From: Acetobacterium sp.
GTDB lineage: Bacteria; Bacillota; Clostridia; Eubacteriales; Eubacteriaceae
Reading direction: 5' to 3'
Assembly: GCA_028692885.1 (NCBI GenBank)
Contig: JAQUWM010000025.1
Coordinates: forward strand, 1 to 33,078
DNA length: 33,078 nucleotides
Shown here: piece after piece, positions 24,270 through 32,986 of the stretch
How positions within the stretch are numbered: position 1 is the first letter of the stretch
Layout of the letters: every line of letters begins with the position of its first letter
Position numbers and translations under genes: made by a program
Notes under the pieces: model-generated
Seen by the model: the letters and a program-made list of their open reading frames with translations, nothing else
What the model was told of the DNA's origin: nothing
Databases searched by the model: none

Positions 24270-26609
24270 CTATCTTTCAAAATCATCCTCCGAATTCTCC
24301 TCTTTTATAGAATTCTTTTCTATGTTACCTTCAACGTAAGACTCACTTATTGAACTCTTAATTATATCACTTTCTAAATATGAATCATTAATTTCCTCAT
24401 TAGTATTTCCCATATCTTTTGCAGCTTTTTCAAATCGACCTTTTTTCTTTAAAACTTTAAATAAAACAAATATATTTACTATGATTAATAATAATGCGAA
24501 AAACAATAGCCAGATTGGTAAACCTACTGATTTTTCTATAGTATATTTTATTCTTTCCCATGTAAGTGGGACTTTGTTATCTTGAGCAGATAAATTATCA
24601 CCAAATGAATAATTTGTAGCTACTCCATTCTGATTGACTATCGAAATTTGGTCACTTAACCTATTCAACTTATTAGTATCGCTGAGAAATTCAGCAACGT
24701 AAGTCTTTATACTCGGGTCATACATTAAAACATATATTTTTTTATTAAAATCCCAGGGGGATCGCATTACTTGAAAAACTAATTTTTTAGATAGTGTTTC
24801 ATTTGTTACTGCTAAATTTTCTTTTATTATAAACCCATCATCTAGTGGCAGTATCCCTAATCTTGCACCCACCTCGTCTGGTAGCCAAAGATCATTAAAA
24901 GACCCAAAGAAAATCATATTGCCCTTTTTTGCATCCTCGGTTAATCCATCCGATTCTGGGCAAACAATAAAATCAGAGGTTACTCCATTTACCTGACCAA
25001 TTTTTGTCGACAAAATATTCATTATATTTAGTGTATCTGCATCATAATCTGTAGGCATTCCTACGGTTATACTATTGTTTTCTGCTGTTATACCAAAATA
25101 TGGAAAACTAGTTAAAGTTGGATAAACGCCTGTATCACTGGGTTCTAAGTATATTTCAGACTGTTTTTCAATTACTGTCCATGCCGTATCGGAGAAATCC
25201 TTTGAACAATCAATTTTCCCAAGATAATTATAAACCTCAACTCTAACCTCTATTGTCTCACTTTCACGGATCTCCTCAGGAATTTTTACCTTTAAACTAC
25301 CTCCATCAGCATTTGAGTTAGAAAGTTTTTCACTTCCAGCCGGAACATTATTTAAATAAACAGTGATAAGCGAATTGTCTGAAAGCAAAGCTTCTGAGTG
25401 ATGATATCTGAGATTTATATAAGAATCATCGCCACTTTCTATACCTCCAGGCTGCTTAAAAATAAAAGTAGCCTTTTGATGAAATGCTCCTGCCAAGTTT
25501 ACATCATCATATTTAAAATCAGAAAAATTGTAATAACCTGTTTCATTCGAGTTAATGTCAATTGCGCTATTTTCAGATACAACCGATGAAACTTTTAATT
25601 GTGCTTCATTAATTTGTTCCAAATACGAAACATTTGAAAAGAAATTTATTGCTTTATCAAGACCAATTTCATCCTTACCAGAAATTAGTGCATTGCCATT
25701 CTGTACCGAAAGAAAGCCTTCCTCCGAATTCAATAAATCTGGAAGTAAAAGGATTGAGGAGTTAGTGAAGTTATCAACAGTCCCTATAAACAACTTATTT
25801 TTTAAAGAAGGCTCCGAAGCTTCTCTAAATGATACTTTATTACTTATCAAGTTTTTATTTCTATTAAAAGCTCCTATTGATGACGAAACTTTAAGCATCC
25901 CTTGCAGAACAGTTTTATCTGGATTCTGTGGCAATACATATTCATTTTGAATCCTATATTTGTCATTAAAGCTATTGTAGAAGAAAGAATACAAATTACC
26001 TAGATAAGGTGTTCCAAATTGAACTATTCCTATTCGAAAATATGAGTCAGGATCGAATCTCACCCAGTTGCTAGGATTATCGATATCAGCACAATCACCT
26101 TCAATAGATCTTTGAGCTGTTGTTATTGACATCTCATTTAATTCACCAATTTTCATTACTTCTGAAGGAATAATCACCTTCCACCAAGATTGATTATTAT
26201 CAGTAATTTCATGAATCCACTTCGTTTCGAGTGTTGTTCCATTCACTGCAAGTGTAATGCTCGAACGATCATTTATAAGCGTGTTAGAAACTGTCATGTC
26301 TAAATTTAAATAGTTCTCACCTCCAATAACTGTACCTTCAGGAATCGAAAACCAAAATGAAGCCGTATTTTTAGGCAAGTCTAATTGCACACTTTCTTGA
26401 AAAAGTTGAATATCGACATATTTACTATTACTCTCCAGTACTTCGTTGATAGATTTTTCTTCAACTACATTGCTTTTTTCAAAACCATCCTCCTCTTCCG
26501 CATAAACATTAAACGTAAATACATCAAATAAACAAAGTAAGCTAAATACAAATAAAAAATGTAATAAAACAAACTTAACAAGAGCTTTCTTTTCCATATG
26601 TTTCACCAA
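24270..26609 (-). CDS. BcsB-like exported subunit of an exopolysaccharide synthase
   Basis: BcsB-type proteins sit outside the membrane, anchored by a C-terminal helix, and guide the polymer leaving the synthase. The 779-residue product has a signal peptide (about 5-37, ending near VYAEE) and a large extracytoplasmic region with the jelly-roll and flavodoxin-like repeats of the family (for example FWFSIPEGTVIGG, SITTAQRSIEGDCADIDNPSNWV). One membrane helix (LPIWLLFFALLLIIVNIFVLF) lies near 694-716. A charged, acidic cytoplasmic tail of about 60 residues is added after it, which typical BcsB lacks. The start is uncertain: TTG (26609) sits eight bases after AAGGAG, with GTG and ATG close by. 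It overlaps the upstream gene. Confidence 0.85.
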   Translation of the reverse strand: MVKHMEKKALVKFVLLHFLFVFSLLCLFDVFTFNVYAEEEDGFEKSNVVEEKSINEVLESNSKYVDIQLFQESVQLDLPKNTASFWFSIPEGTVIGGENYLNLDMTVSNTLINDRSSITLAVNGTTLETKWIHEITDNNQSWWKVIIPSEVMKIGELNEMSITTAQRSIEGDCADIDNPSNWVRFDPDSYFRIGIVQFGTPYLGNLYSFFYNSFNDKYRIQNEYVLPQNPDKTVLQGMLKVSSSIGAFNRNKNLISNKVSFREASEPSLKNKLFIGTVDNFTNSSILLLPDLLNSEEGFLSVQNGNALISGKDEIGLDKAINFFSNVSYLEQINEAQLKVSSVVSENSAIDINSNETGYYNFSDFKYDDVNLAGAFHQKATFIFKQPGGIESGDDSYINLRYHHSEALLSDNSLITVYLNNVPAGSEKLSNSNADGGSLKVKIPEEIRESETIEVRVEVYNYLGKIDCSKDFSDTAWTVIEKQSEIYLEPSDTGVYPTLTSFPYFGITAENNSITVGMPTDYDADTLNIMNILSTKIGQVNGVTSDFIVCPESDGLTEDAKKGNMIFFGSFNDLWLPDEVGARLGILPLDDGFIIKENLAVTNETLSKKLVFQVMRSPWDFNKKIYVLMYDPSIKTYVAEFLSDTNKLNRLSDQISIVNQNGVATNYSFGDNLSAQDNKVPLTWERIKYTIEKSVGLPIWLLFFALLLIIVNIFVLFKVLKKKGRFEKAAKDMGNTNEEINDSYLESDIIKSSISESYVEGNIEKNSIKEENSEDDFER

Positions 26610-27424
26610 TTGAAGTTCTCCTTGCTATTTTTAAATTTTTGAATTTCATTGCTCATTTTTTCTAGCGTCCACGTCTCAACTTTTATATTCTTATTTTTTG
26701 TCATTCTCGGCATCAGATTAAACAATTGTTTTATATATTGCAATGTCACCACGTAAGAAAGTTTTGATTCACCATCATTTCTCTGATCAAACACATATGG
26801 GATCTGAACAATTTTTGAATAGACGCTCACCGCCATAATTTCAACACAAATCTTCCATCCGATAGGGTTCAAAGCACTTTTATTTATGATACTCCGTTTT
26901 ATCATAAATATTCCACTTGTTACATCAGACACATGTCTAAGGTTATATATTGCTATCTTTCCAAGTTGTCTTGCTACAAATGAAACAAATTTTCTCCAAA
27001 AATCAAGTCCTCCATCACCACCACCGGGAATAAATCGGCTAGGTATACACACGTCTGCATTGTTCATCATAGCACAATACATAGGTAGTAAAATCTCCGG
27101 TGGGTGCTGCATGTCAGCATCCATAACCGCAAATATATCGCCACTAGCAATTTCAAAACCTCTTACTACAGCTGTTGCTAAGCCCTTTTTATTTTCTCTA
27201 TGTTCTAATTCTATCTTGACTGTACATTTTTCAGCTGCCTTTCTTATTACCATTGGTGTTTCATCAACACTATCGTCCACAAAAATTACTTCATAAGCAA
27301 CTCCAATTAAAGTTTTCTGTATTTTTTCTAATAGAAGGTTAATATTACCAGCTTCATTGTAAACTGGCACGATAATTGACAAGGTTATATTTGCATTTTT
27401 ACCCACCTTTGTTTGAACCTCCAA
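26603..27424 (-). CDS. DPM1-like polyprenyl-phosphate glycosyltransferase (GT2)
   Basis: Such enzymes move a sugar, often mannose from GDP-mannose, onto a polyprenyl phosphate on the inner membrane face. The 273-residue product is one GT2 domain with VPVYNEAGN at 20-28, FVDDSVDET at 49-57 and the metal-binding DAD at 102-104 in MDADMQHPPE. A DVTSGIFMI segment and the QRNDGESKLS motif of the family are also seen. No membrane helices follow, so it is the soluble or peripheral type. GDP-mannose from the manC product in the same module is a likely donor, an inference from context. Confidence 0.88.
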   Translation of the reverse strand: MEVQTKVGKNANITLSIIVPVYNEAGNINLLLEKIQKTLIGVAYEVIFVDDSVDETPMVIRKAAEKCTVKIELEHRENKKGLATAVVRGFEIASGDIFAVMDADMQHPPEILLPMYCAMMNNADVCIPSRFIPGGGDGGLDFWRKFVSFVARQLGKIAIYNLRHVSDVTSGIFMIKRSIINKSALNPIGWKICVEIMAVSVYSKIVQIPYVFDQRNDGESKLSYVVTLQYIKQLFNLMPRMTKNKNIKVETWTLEKMSNEIQKFKNSKENFNW

Positions 27425-27439
27425 TTCATAATTATCACT

Positions 27440-29665
27440 TTATTCAAAAGCAACGTTGTCTTCTTTTACCGAATCCAATCCATGATGAGTTTTTTCCCAA
27501 TAAAACGGATTTTTCACTAATTGAAAAAGCGCTTTATAAGCCGCAATACTCATTAATATCCAATAAACAGGTGTAAATAAAGCATATTTTATAATTGAGT
27601 AGGAAAATTCTTGTCTTCTTTTTAAAACGCAATCTCGAATTACAGAATACATTCCAATAATATTCGTATATGTAAACATAAAATTACCGACCAGAAATAG
27701 TATTACTGCGCTATAATAAAAGGCTCCTGGAAATAAATTCTGTATCCACCCTGCTTTAGTAAATATCCACATTATCATTAAAAACCAAAATACTGGATTG
27801 ATCAATGGTAAGAGTGGCGTGCCAAGAACCATTGCTTGATAACCAACAAAACCTTTTAGTCCAAGTTCTTTAAATAATTTAAGCGGATGTCGCATGTGAA
27901 CAAGCCATGTTTGCATGTACCCTTTAATCCATCTGGAACGTTGTCTTATCCAGTTTCCAATGTCAGAATTTGCTTCTTCCCAGGTTCGCGAATCCAAAAC
28001 AACAGTTTTATAACGGAACTTGAAGAGTCTTACACCTAAATCTGCATCTTCAGTTACATTAAAAGGATCCCATCCCCCAACCTCTTTAAGAAAATTTATT
28101 TTAAAATGATTGGATGTTCCACCGAGGGGTATAGGTACATTCAATTGCATAATACCTACCAATAAATTTTCAAACCACATGCTATATTCTTGCGTGAATA
28201 ATCGTGTTAATACATTTTGTGTACTGTTAAAATAATTAAGCTTTGCTTGCACACAAACATATTCTTCTGGCAGTGATTTAAACGAAAGATAAACTTTTTT
28301 CAGTTGATCTTTTTCTGGCCGATCCTCTGCATCAAAAATAACAACATAATCGCCTTTAGCTTGAAGCAGACCGTAGTTACATGCTTTTGGTTTTGTCTGG
28401 GGTTTAGAACTTGGCACAATTAAAACGCTAAAGTAATTTTTTAAATTCATACCACGTATGACTTCAATTGTTTCTTTGTCATCCTCTTCTAGAAGAATTT
28501 TTACATCTAATTTATACTGTGGATAATCTAGTTCACTAATATTTCTAATCAACTGTGCCACCACTTCTTTTTCTTTGTATACTGGGATTAATATTGTATA
28601 AATTGGTAATTCTTTTTCATCAATAGCTGTTAGTTCTTCATCACTGAATTTTAGTTGCACATTGTTTTTTTCCCCGAGTATTACAATATATAGTTTAAGT
28701 ACTGTCATAATTGCATAAATAGCTTGAAAAAGTAAATTAACTACTATCAGTGTATTCGACCAATTAAGCATCATACATATTACTAGTAAAACAACCAAAC
28801 AAATAATACTAGTAAGTTGACCTGTGCTAAAAGTGACTATTGCAGAATTTCCCGGTTGCGAGTCATAGAGATCAAATATACTTTTGTGTTTCTCAATATT
28901 CTTAAATCGTGCCTCCCAATACTCTTTCATTTCCTCATCAGTTACAAGAACTTCTTCTACGGGTTTACCAAGAATAACTTCAATTTCATTAATAACCGAA
29001 GGCTTTAAACGATCATTTACTGCGAGAATAAAACAATCTTCTCTTTCGGAAATGACAATCGCACTATATTTTTTTGCAAGCTGATATGGCAGATTTTTTG
29101 TTTTCCAGTAATCTGATTCTACTCCCGGTCTACCGATTTCAAACTGTATTGATAATTCTCGATATAGAGTTTCCTGATCAACATAACCCAAAAATACTAA
29201 AATATCTCCTATTTTCCCCCCCGATTTATTTTGCATATCAATTGCTTCGTCCATTTGAGCTTGACTTATTATACTTTTCTCTACGAGAACCTCCCCAATT
29301 TTCCCTTTTCTGTTTATACTGTTTTTTAGCACTTTCTCAATTTGCTCGTTTGTTACAAAACCCATGCTAATACAAATATTGCCAAATCGACCGCCATATT
29401 TCTTCTGAAAATCTATCACTAATTCCAGTTGTTCTCTCGTTATTAACTTTTTCTCTAATAACAACTCACCTAACTTCGTAAATTTATTTTCAAATATAAA
29501 ATTAGATAAATCACTTGAAGTTATATAACCATACTGAACTAGAACATCTCCAATTAACCCACCTTTTTCATTTTGGATTCTAATTGCCTCTACAAGATTC
29601 TCCTCAGTAAGATAACCTGCTTTAATTAATCTATCTCCAAGTCTTTCTTCCACTACTCTCACCAC
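27440..29665 (-). CDS. BcsA/NfrB-like GT2 synthase with three N-terminal MshEN-like repeats
   Basis: This is a processive-type membrane GT2 enzyme. The core shows DAED at 445-448, TED at 538-540 and QRSRW at 575-579, the signature of cellulose- and hyaluronan-type synthases. Hydrophobic helices lie at about 280-330 and after residue 605. The N-terminus (about 8-168) holds three copies of a pattern LG-x-x-L ... ITxEQL ... AIxxQ ... GGxIGDxLVxxGYI, matching the MshEN fold that binds c-di-GMP in MshE and NfrB. A T2SSE_N-like segment follows (about 169-255). There is no C-terminal PilZ domain. The first start is GTG directly after the previous stop; GTG at 29653 has a better-placed AGGTGG. NfrB carries MshEN at the other end, so this layout is distinctive. 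Confidence 0.88.
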   Translation of the reverse strand: MVRVVEERLGDRLIKAGYLTEENLVEAIRIQNEKGGLIGDVLVQYGYITSSDLSNFIFENKFTKLGELLLEKKLITREQLELVIDFQKKYGGRFGNICISMGFVTNEQIEKVLKNSINRKGKIGEVLVEKSIISQAQMDEAIDMQNKSGGKIGDILVFLGYVDQETLYRELSIQFEIGRPGVESDYWKTKNLPYQLAKKYSAIVISEREDCFILAVNDRLKPSVINEIEVILGKPVEEVLVTDEEMKEYWEARFKNIEKHKSIFDLYDSQPGNSAIVTFSTGQLTSIICLVVLLVICMMLNWSNTLIVVNLLFQAIYAIMTVLKLYIVILGEKNNVQLKFSDEELTAIDEKELPIYTILIPVYKEKEVVAQLIRNISELDYPQYKLDVKILLEEDDKETIEVIRGMNLKNYFSVLIVPSSKPQTKPKACNYGLLQAKGDYVVIFDAEDRPEKDQLKKVYLSFKSLPEEYVCVQAKLNYFNSTQNVLTRLFTQEYSMWFENLLVGIMQLNVPIPLGGTSNHFKINFLKEVGGWDPFNVTEDADLGVRLFKFRYKTVVLDSRTWEEANSDIGNWIRQRSRWIKGYMQTWLVHMRHPLKLFKELGLKGFVGYQAMVLGTPLLPLINPVFWFLMIMWIFTKAGWIQNLFPGAFYYSAVILFLVGNFMFTYTNIIGMYSVIRDCVLKRRQEFSYSIIKYALFTPVYWILMSIAAYKALFQLVKNPFYWEKTHHGLDSVKEDNVAFE

Positions 29666-32353
29666 CTAATTAATTACACGAAATAATTTAAATCCATCAA
29701 ATTTCATTTCTTCCACGCACCATTCAGTTCCATTTTCATACAAATTTCTGTATCTAGAATTAATAGCATCTAGTGCACCAACACCACTTGGATCTGGTAC
29801 AATTAAATAGTCAATACCATGGTGTAAAGGATCTTCAACTGAATCATAAAAATTGGGACTACTGCTTATAACTAAGTTATCAATGTTTTCCGTATTTAAA
29901 ACAACGCCACTCAAAGTAAATGCATCCATAAGTATTTTTTTATCTGGTATTTTAGTATTTAAATAATCTGCTACAGTATAGGACTCTTTATTTACACTCC
30001 CTTCAAAAGATCCTATTTCTTCTTTGGCCAACTCTTTATTATTAGCAAAAACATTCATATACATAAATGAAGAAATTATCAGACTACACACAATTACTAG
30101 CTTCGCAAGTTTTAAATTTTTAGATGAGCAAATTGAAATTTCATATGGAATCCAAGCAATACAAATCGGTAAACTATATGAGAAAAAGCGCAGCCATCCA
30201 TAGGAATCACCTTTTAAAAGCATTATATAATGAAATGCTAACATAGCTATAACAAAAGTACTCAAAGAAATAAAATCAAAATTATGAAATCTCTTCTCTT
30301 TTATACGAATTAATACAATCGCGAAATACAAGGGTAAAAAAAGTATTGCCCGTTCCATTACATATAGAACAATCTCAAAATATGTTCCATTAACAGTTGC
30401 AAATGTACTCTGTGATACATTTGAATAGACAGAGTTTAAAAAGTAAAACGGATTGCCAGTAATCACAAAATTAAACAATATCCAAAGAAAAACGGTGTAA
30501 CCCATAGGTAAGAAAACTAAAATTAATGTTCCCTCTATATAATAGAATCGCTCATTTTTATTTTTCAACAAAACATATTTCTTTTCTTCAGGATTTAACA
30601 ATATATTGAGAATGACGCAAATAGCAATGGCTATAGCAAAAGGAATTGCTTCATATCGGGTTAAAAACAATCCCGCCAAGGCAAATCCAAGATGTATCAT
30701 GTACTTACTCGTTCCAAACTTTATCCATTGTGTTATACTGCATACACTGTAAATCATAAAAAAATATGAAATAGTTTCACTCATCCCGTTAGCACCATAG
30801 AAAAATATAAATGGGTTCAATGTATATAACAGGGTTACCAATAACGCATAGCCATTTGGCACCTTAAATTTATGAAACGTTTTTAAAATCATGCCGGCTG
30901 AAAGTGCCGCAAAAAAAGCCGTTGTAATTGTTCCAGAAATTCCTTTTGAAGCGATCGGCCTCCAGAATTCAGCTAAATACATAAATGGAATCTGGACGGT
31001 GCTTGGCAACGGATTCCAGACAAGACCAATAGATGCGTATCTCTGCGGTTTTATAAAAACAACATAAAAAGCATTTGCTGTTCGACTATATGCATCACCA
31101 AATAAAACTCCCATTCCATACCCTAAATATATTCCATAGGCGGCCTCGAGTAAAAAAACAATTCCAATAATAAGCCAAAAGAACTTCTTATTGTGATTTC
31201 CATTTATGATTCTTAGTGAAGATTTTACGCTTTCCCGACTTTTTGAGTTGAATTTTAGGCTACTCTGTTTTTTTTGGGAATTCTTATTTATTACTTCGAT
31301 TCTATCTTGATAAGAAAGATCTTTTTTTTTCTGTTGACCGAATCTAGTCGTAATGCTACCAGCAATTCTATTTCCCTTGTTGTTGATTTCGTCGCTTTTT
31401 GCATCAATTGCATCAATTGCATTAACACCTATTTTTATTGAAGACAAAACGTTATTACTCTTATAGTCTTTATTTATATTCTTTACATCTTGATTAAATT
31501 TAGTAATTCGAACCGATTTGTTCTCTCTATGACTATTATTGGCATTAATTTCGTCAGCTGTTTTTTTATCGTTCATCCATTCTAGCTGTTCCGTCAGCAT
31601 GCAGCAAAGTTGATGGAATTCAAGATCTTCAACTCTTCTTTCACTAATCTGTTCAAGAAAAGTATTTGCTTCATTACATATTTGCTGTAGACTTATTTTA
31701 ATATTGTCACTTTTCAAGTGGTTTATTGTTAGAATATAGTCTTCCGTACTCAAATAGTGCAAAAAAATATTCGAGACAAATGTTTCATCTATATTATAAA
31801 TGCGTTTTACTAGATCAGACATACAATTATGAATCACTTCAAGTTGCGATATCAATCTACAGTTTAGGGCAATATTTACACTTTTTCCCCGATACAAATC
31901 GGGTTGAATGCTCAAAAATTCAACCAATGCCATGTCCATGGATTCCATTTCTTCAAAAAGTAAATCTCTTCCTGTTTTGATACTATAAGCATAAACCTTT
32001 TTCCGGCACTGACTTAAAGTCTGTTCATTAAACGATTGTTTATTGAGATTCGTCAACTGAAGGGCATATTGGAAGCGAGAGTCACTAATCAAAAACTTCA
32101 ATAACTCATCATCCGTTAAATTAAACACTTCCTTTAAAATCAATGCACCAACAACTGAACTGATCGGAATATTTGTATCTGAATCCTGCCCGTCCTTAAA
32201 TAAAACTGCAAAACGGTGTTCATTAATTGATGATAAAATGATCTCAAAAAAACGTTTATCCCATGATCCCAACATAGATTCCAGAGATCGACCATAGTTT
32301 TTTAAAATATAATTATCTAAATCTAGTTGATTCAATTTATTTGTCAAAGACAT
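29666..32353 (-). CDS. Fusion of transposase N-terminal region to GT-C membrane glycosyltransferase
   Basis: One unbroken frame of 895 residues has three parts. Residues 1 to about 260 closely resemble the N-terminal half of IS1182/DUF772-type transposases: DNYILKNYG, SSVVGALILKEVFNLTDDELL, DSRFQYALQLT, FNEQTLSQCRKK. Where such transposases carry RMDS with the first catalytic Asp, this one reads GKSV, and the DDE core is absent. Residues 261-388 are a hydrophilic, Asn/Lys/Ser-rich linker without methionine. From about 390 there are many membrane helices, with a first-loop motif FGDAYSRTANAFY and LVWNPLP like PMT/GT39-type enzymes that use lipid-linked sugars. GAGGAAG lies nine bases before the ATG. 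The job of the N-terminal part is unknown. Confidence 0.82.
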   Translation of the reverse strand: MSLTNKLNQLDLDNYILKNYGRSLESMLGSWDKRFFEIILSSINEHRFAVLFKDGQDSDTNIPISSVVGALILKEVFNLTDDELLKFLISDSRFQYALQLTNLNKQSFNEQTLSQCRKKVYAYSIKTGRDLLFEEMESMDMALVEFLSIQPDLYRGKSVNIALNCRLISQLEVIHNCMSDLVKRIYNIDETFVSNIFLHYLSTEDYILTINHLKSDNIKISLQQICNEANTFLEQISERRVEDLEFHQLCCMLTEQLEWMNDKKTADEINANNSHRENKSVRITKFNQDVKNINKDYKSNNVLSSIKIGVNAIDAIDAKSDEINNKGNRIAGSITTRFGQQKKKDLSYQDRIEVINKNSQKKQSSLKFNSKSRESVKSSLRIINGNHNKKFFWLIIGIVFLLEAAYGIYLGYGMGVLFGDAYSRTANAFYVVFIKPQRYASIGLVWNPLPSTVQIPFMYLAEFWRPIASKGISGTITTAFFAALSAGMILKTFHKFKVPNGYALLVTLLYTLNPFIFFYGANGMSETISYFFMIYSVCSITQWIKFGTSKYMIHLGFALAGLFLTRYEAIPFAIAIAICVILNILLNPEEKKYVLLKNKNERFYYIEGTLILVFLPMGYTVFLWILFNFVITGNPFYFLNSVYSNVSQSTFATVNGTYFEIVLYVMERAILFLPLYFAIVLIRIKEKRFHNFDFISLSTFVIAMLAFHYIMLLKGDSYGWLRFFSYSLPICIAWIPYEISICSSKNLKLAKLVIVCSLIISSFMYMNVFANNKELAKEEIGSFEGSVNKESYTVADYLNTKIPDKKILMDAFTLSGVVLNTENIDNLVISSSPNFYDSVEDPLHHGIDYLIVPDPSGVGALDAINSRYRNLYENGTEWCVEEMKFDGFKLFRVIN

Positions 32354-32646
32354 CGCTTATTACTTCCTCATGATATAATATAAATATTAAACTGTTTTGA
32401 ATATACTTAATACTCCTAGTTGCTTCGTTATTCATGAAATTAACAATATTCTTCATACCGATATTCGAAAAACTCAAAAATCCAGTCAGAATTTTCAACT
32501 TGCTCTGATATCTAACCAAGTAAAACAGAACATTCTTTCGATCAAGATGTGTTTTAGACCATTACTTACCTGACGTTTATACTTTCTGATTAAAACAATT
32601 GGTATAACAACATCCAACTTCAGTTAATACTGGTATATTTTTCCCA
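32354..32646 (-). other. Leader segment before the glycosyltransferase fusion gene
   Basis: About 290 AT-rich bases lie between the structured RNA element and the start codon of the fusion gene. Short frames here (one overlaps the gene start) have no ribosome site or recognisable product. A TATATT/TATTAT-like box near 32365-32385 is too degenerate to call. Nothing else was recognised. Confidence 0.5.
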
Positions 32647-32820
32647 ATCCTGAAATCCGGCATTTTTATATCCAGGTACTGAAAGCCATGGAATAAGCGG
32701 GTTTCAGAAATCACGCATAGATGTAAAATTTATCTATGCTCGCATGGCCTATAAGCTACATCTGCCTATTAATGGAGGTTTCGGCGCATCATAGATATAA
32801 TTTTCCAGGATTTCAGGATC
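32647..32820 (-). ncRNA. Candidate structured RNA of unknown class
   Basis: About 174 bases fold into nested helices on the minus strand. The closing stem is a perfect 12 bp (32808-32819 with 32647-32658). It is followed by a 7-bp helix (32794-32800 with 32666-32672), a 6-bp helix GCCATG/CATGGC (32685-32690 with 32743-32748) and an 8-bp hairpin (32715-32722 with 32732-32739, 9-base loop). Unpaired, GC-richer blocks such as CGCCGAAACCTCC and AATAGGCAG look conserved. A minus-strand TATACT box ends four bases before the element, placing its transcript start at the closing stem. It matches no class I can name with certainty; raiA-type RNA is one candidate from size and general look. No T-run follows. 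Confidence 0.6.
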
Positions 32821-32823
32821 CAT

Positions 32824-32829
32824 AGTATA
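32824..32829 (-). promoter_or_regulatory. -10 box of the structured RNA
   Basis: TATACT on the minus strand lies the right distance upstream of the 12-bp closing stem to start transcription at 32818-32820. No clear -35 hexamer is seen 16-18 bases further up (ACTTTT at best). Confidence 0.5.
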
Positions 32830-32956
32830 TTGGAAATCAACTCACTAAAAGTTCTCGAATTTTAGGCAATCCACTTGTCGACTATTTATTTTCCTAATTA
32901 GTCAGGTGATAGATCTTCTTTCAGACTATAAACCTCACCTACTTTTGCCTCGCAAA

Positions 32957-32986
32957 TCAAAAAAAGCTACCAAAAACTGGTAGCTT
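32957..32986 (-). terminator. Rho-independent terminator overlapping the riboswitch
   Basis: A 9-bp perfect stem (minus strand AAGCTACCA, 32986-32978, pairing with TGGTAGCTT, 32972-32964) with a 5-base loop is followed by seven T (32965-32959). Its first arm is shared with the last helix of the c-di-GMP riboswitch, so the two structures compete. Confidence 0.9.

Noticed and set aside
29666-32353. Intact IS1182-type insertion sequence
   Set aside because: Only the N-terminal half of a transposase is present, the first catalytic Asp region is altered, the DDE core is missing and no terminal repeats were seen around it.
32337-32519. Small minus-strand frame of 60 codons before the GT-C fusion
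   Set aside because: Overlaps the fusion gene start in another frame, no good ribosome site and no recognisable product.
32647-32820. Second c-di-GMP, cobalamin, SAM or THF riboswitch, tmRNA, RNase P or SRP RNA
   Set aside because: None of the hallmark sequences of these classes that I know occur in it, so it is left as an unknown structured RNA.
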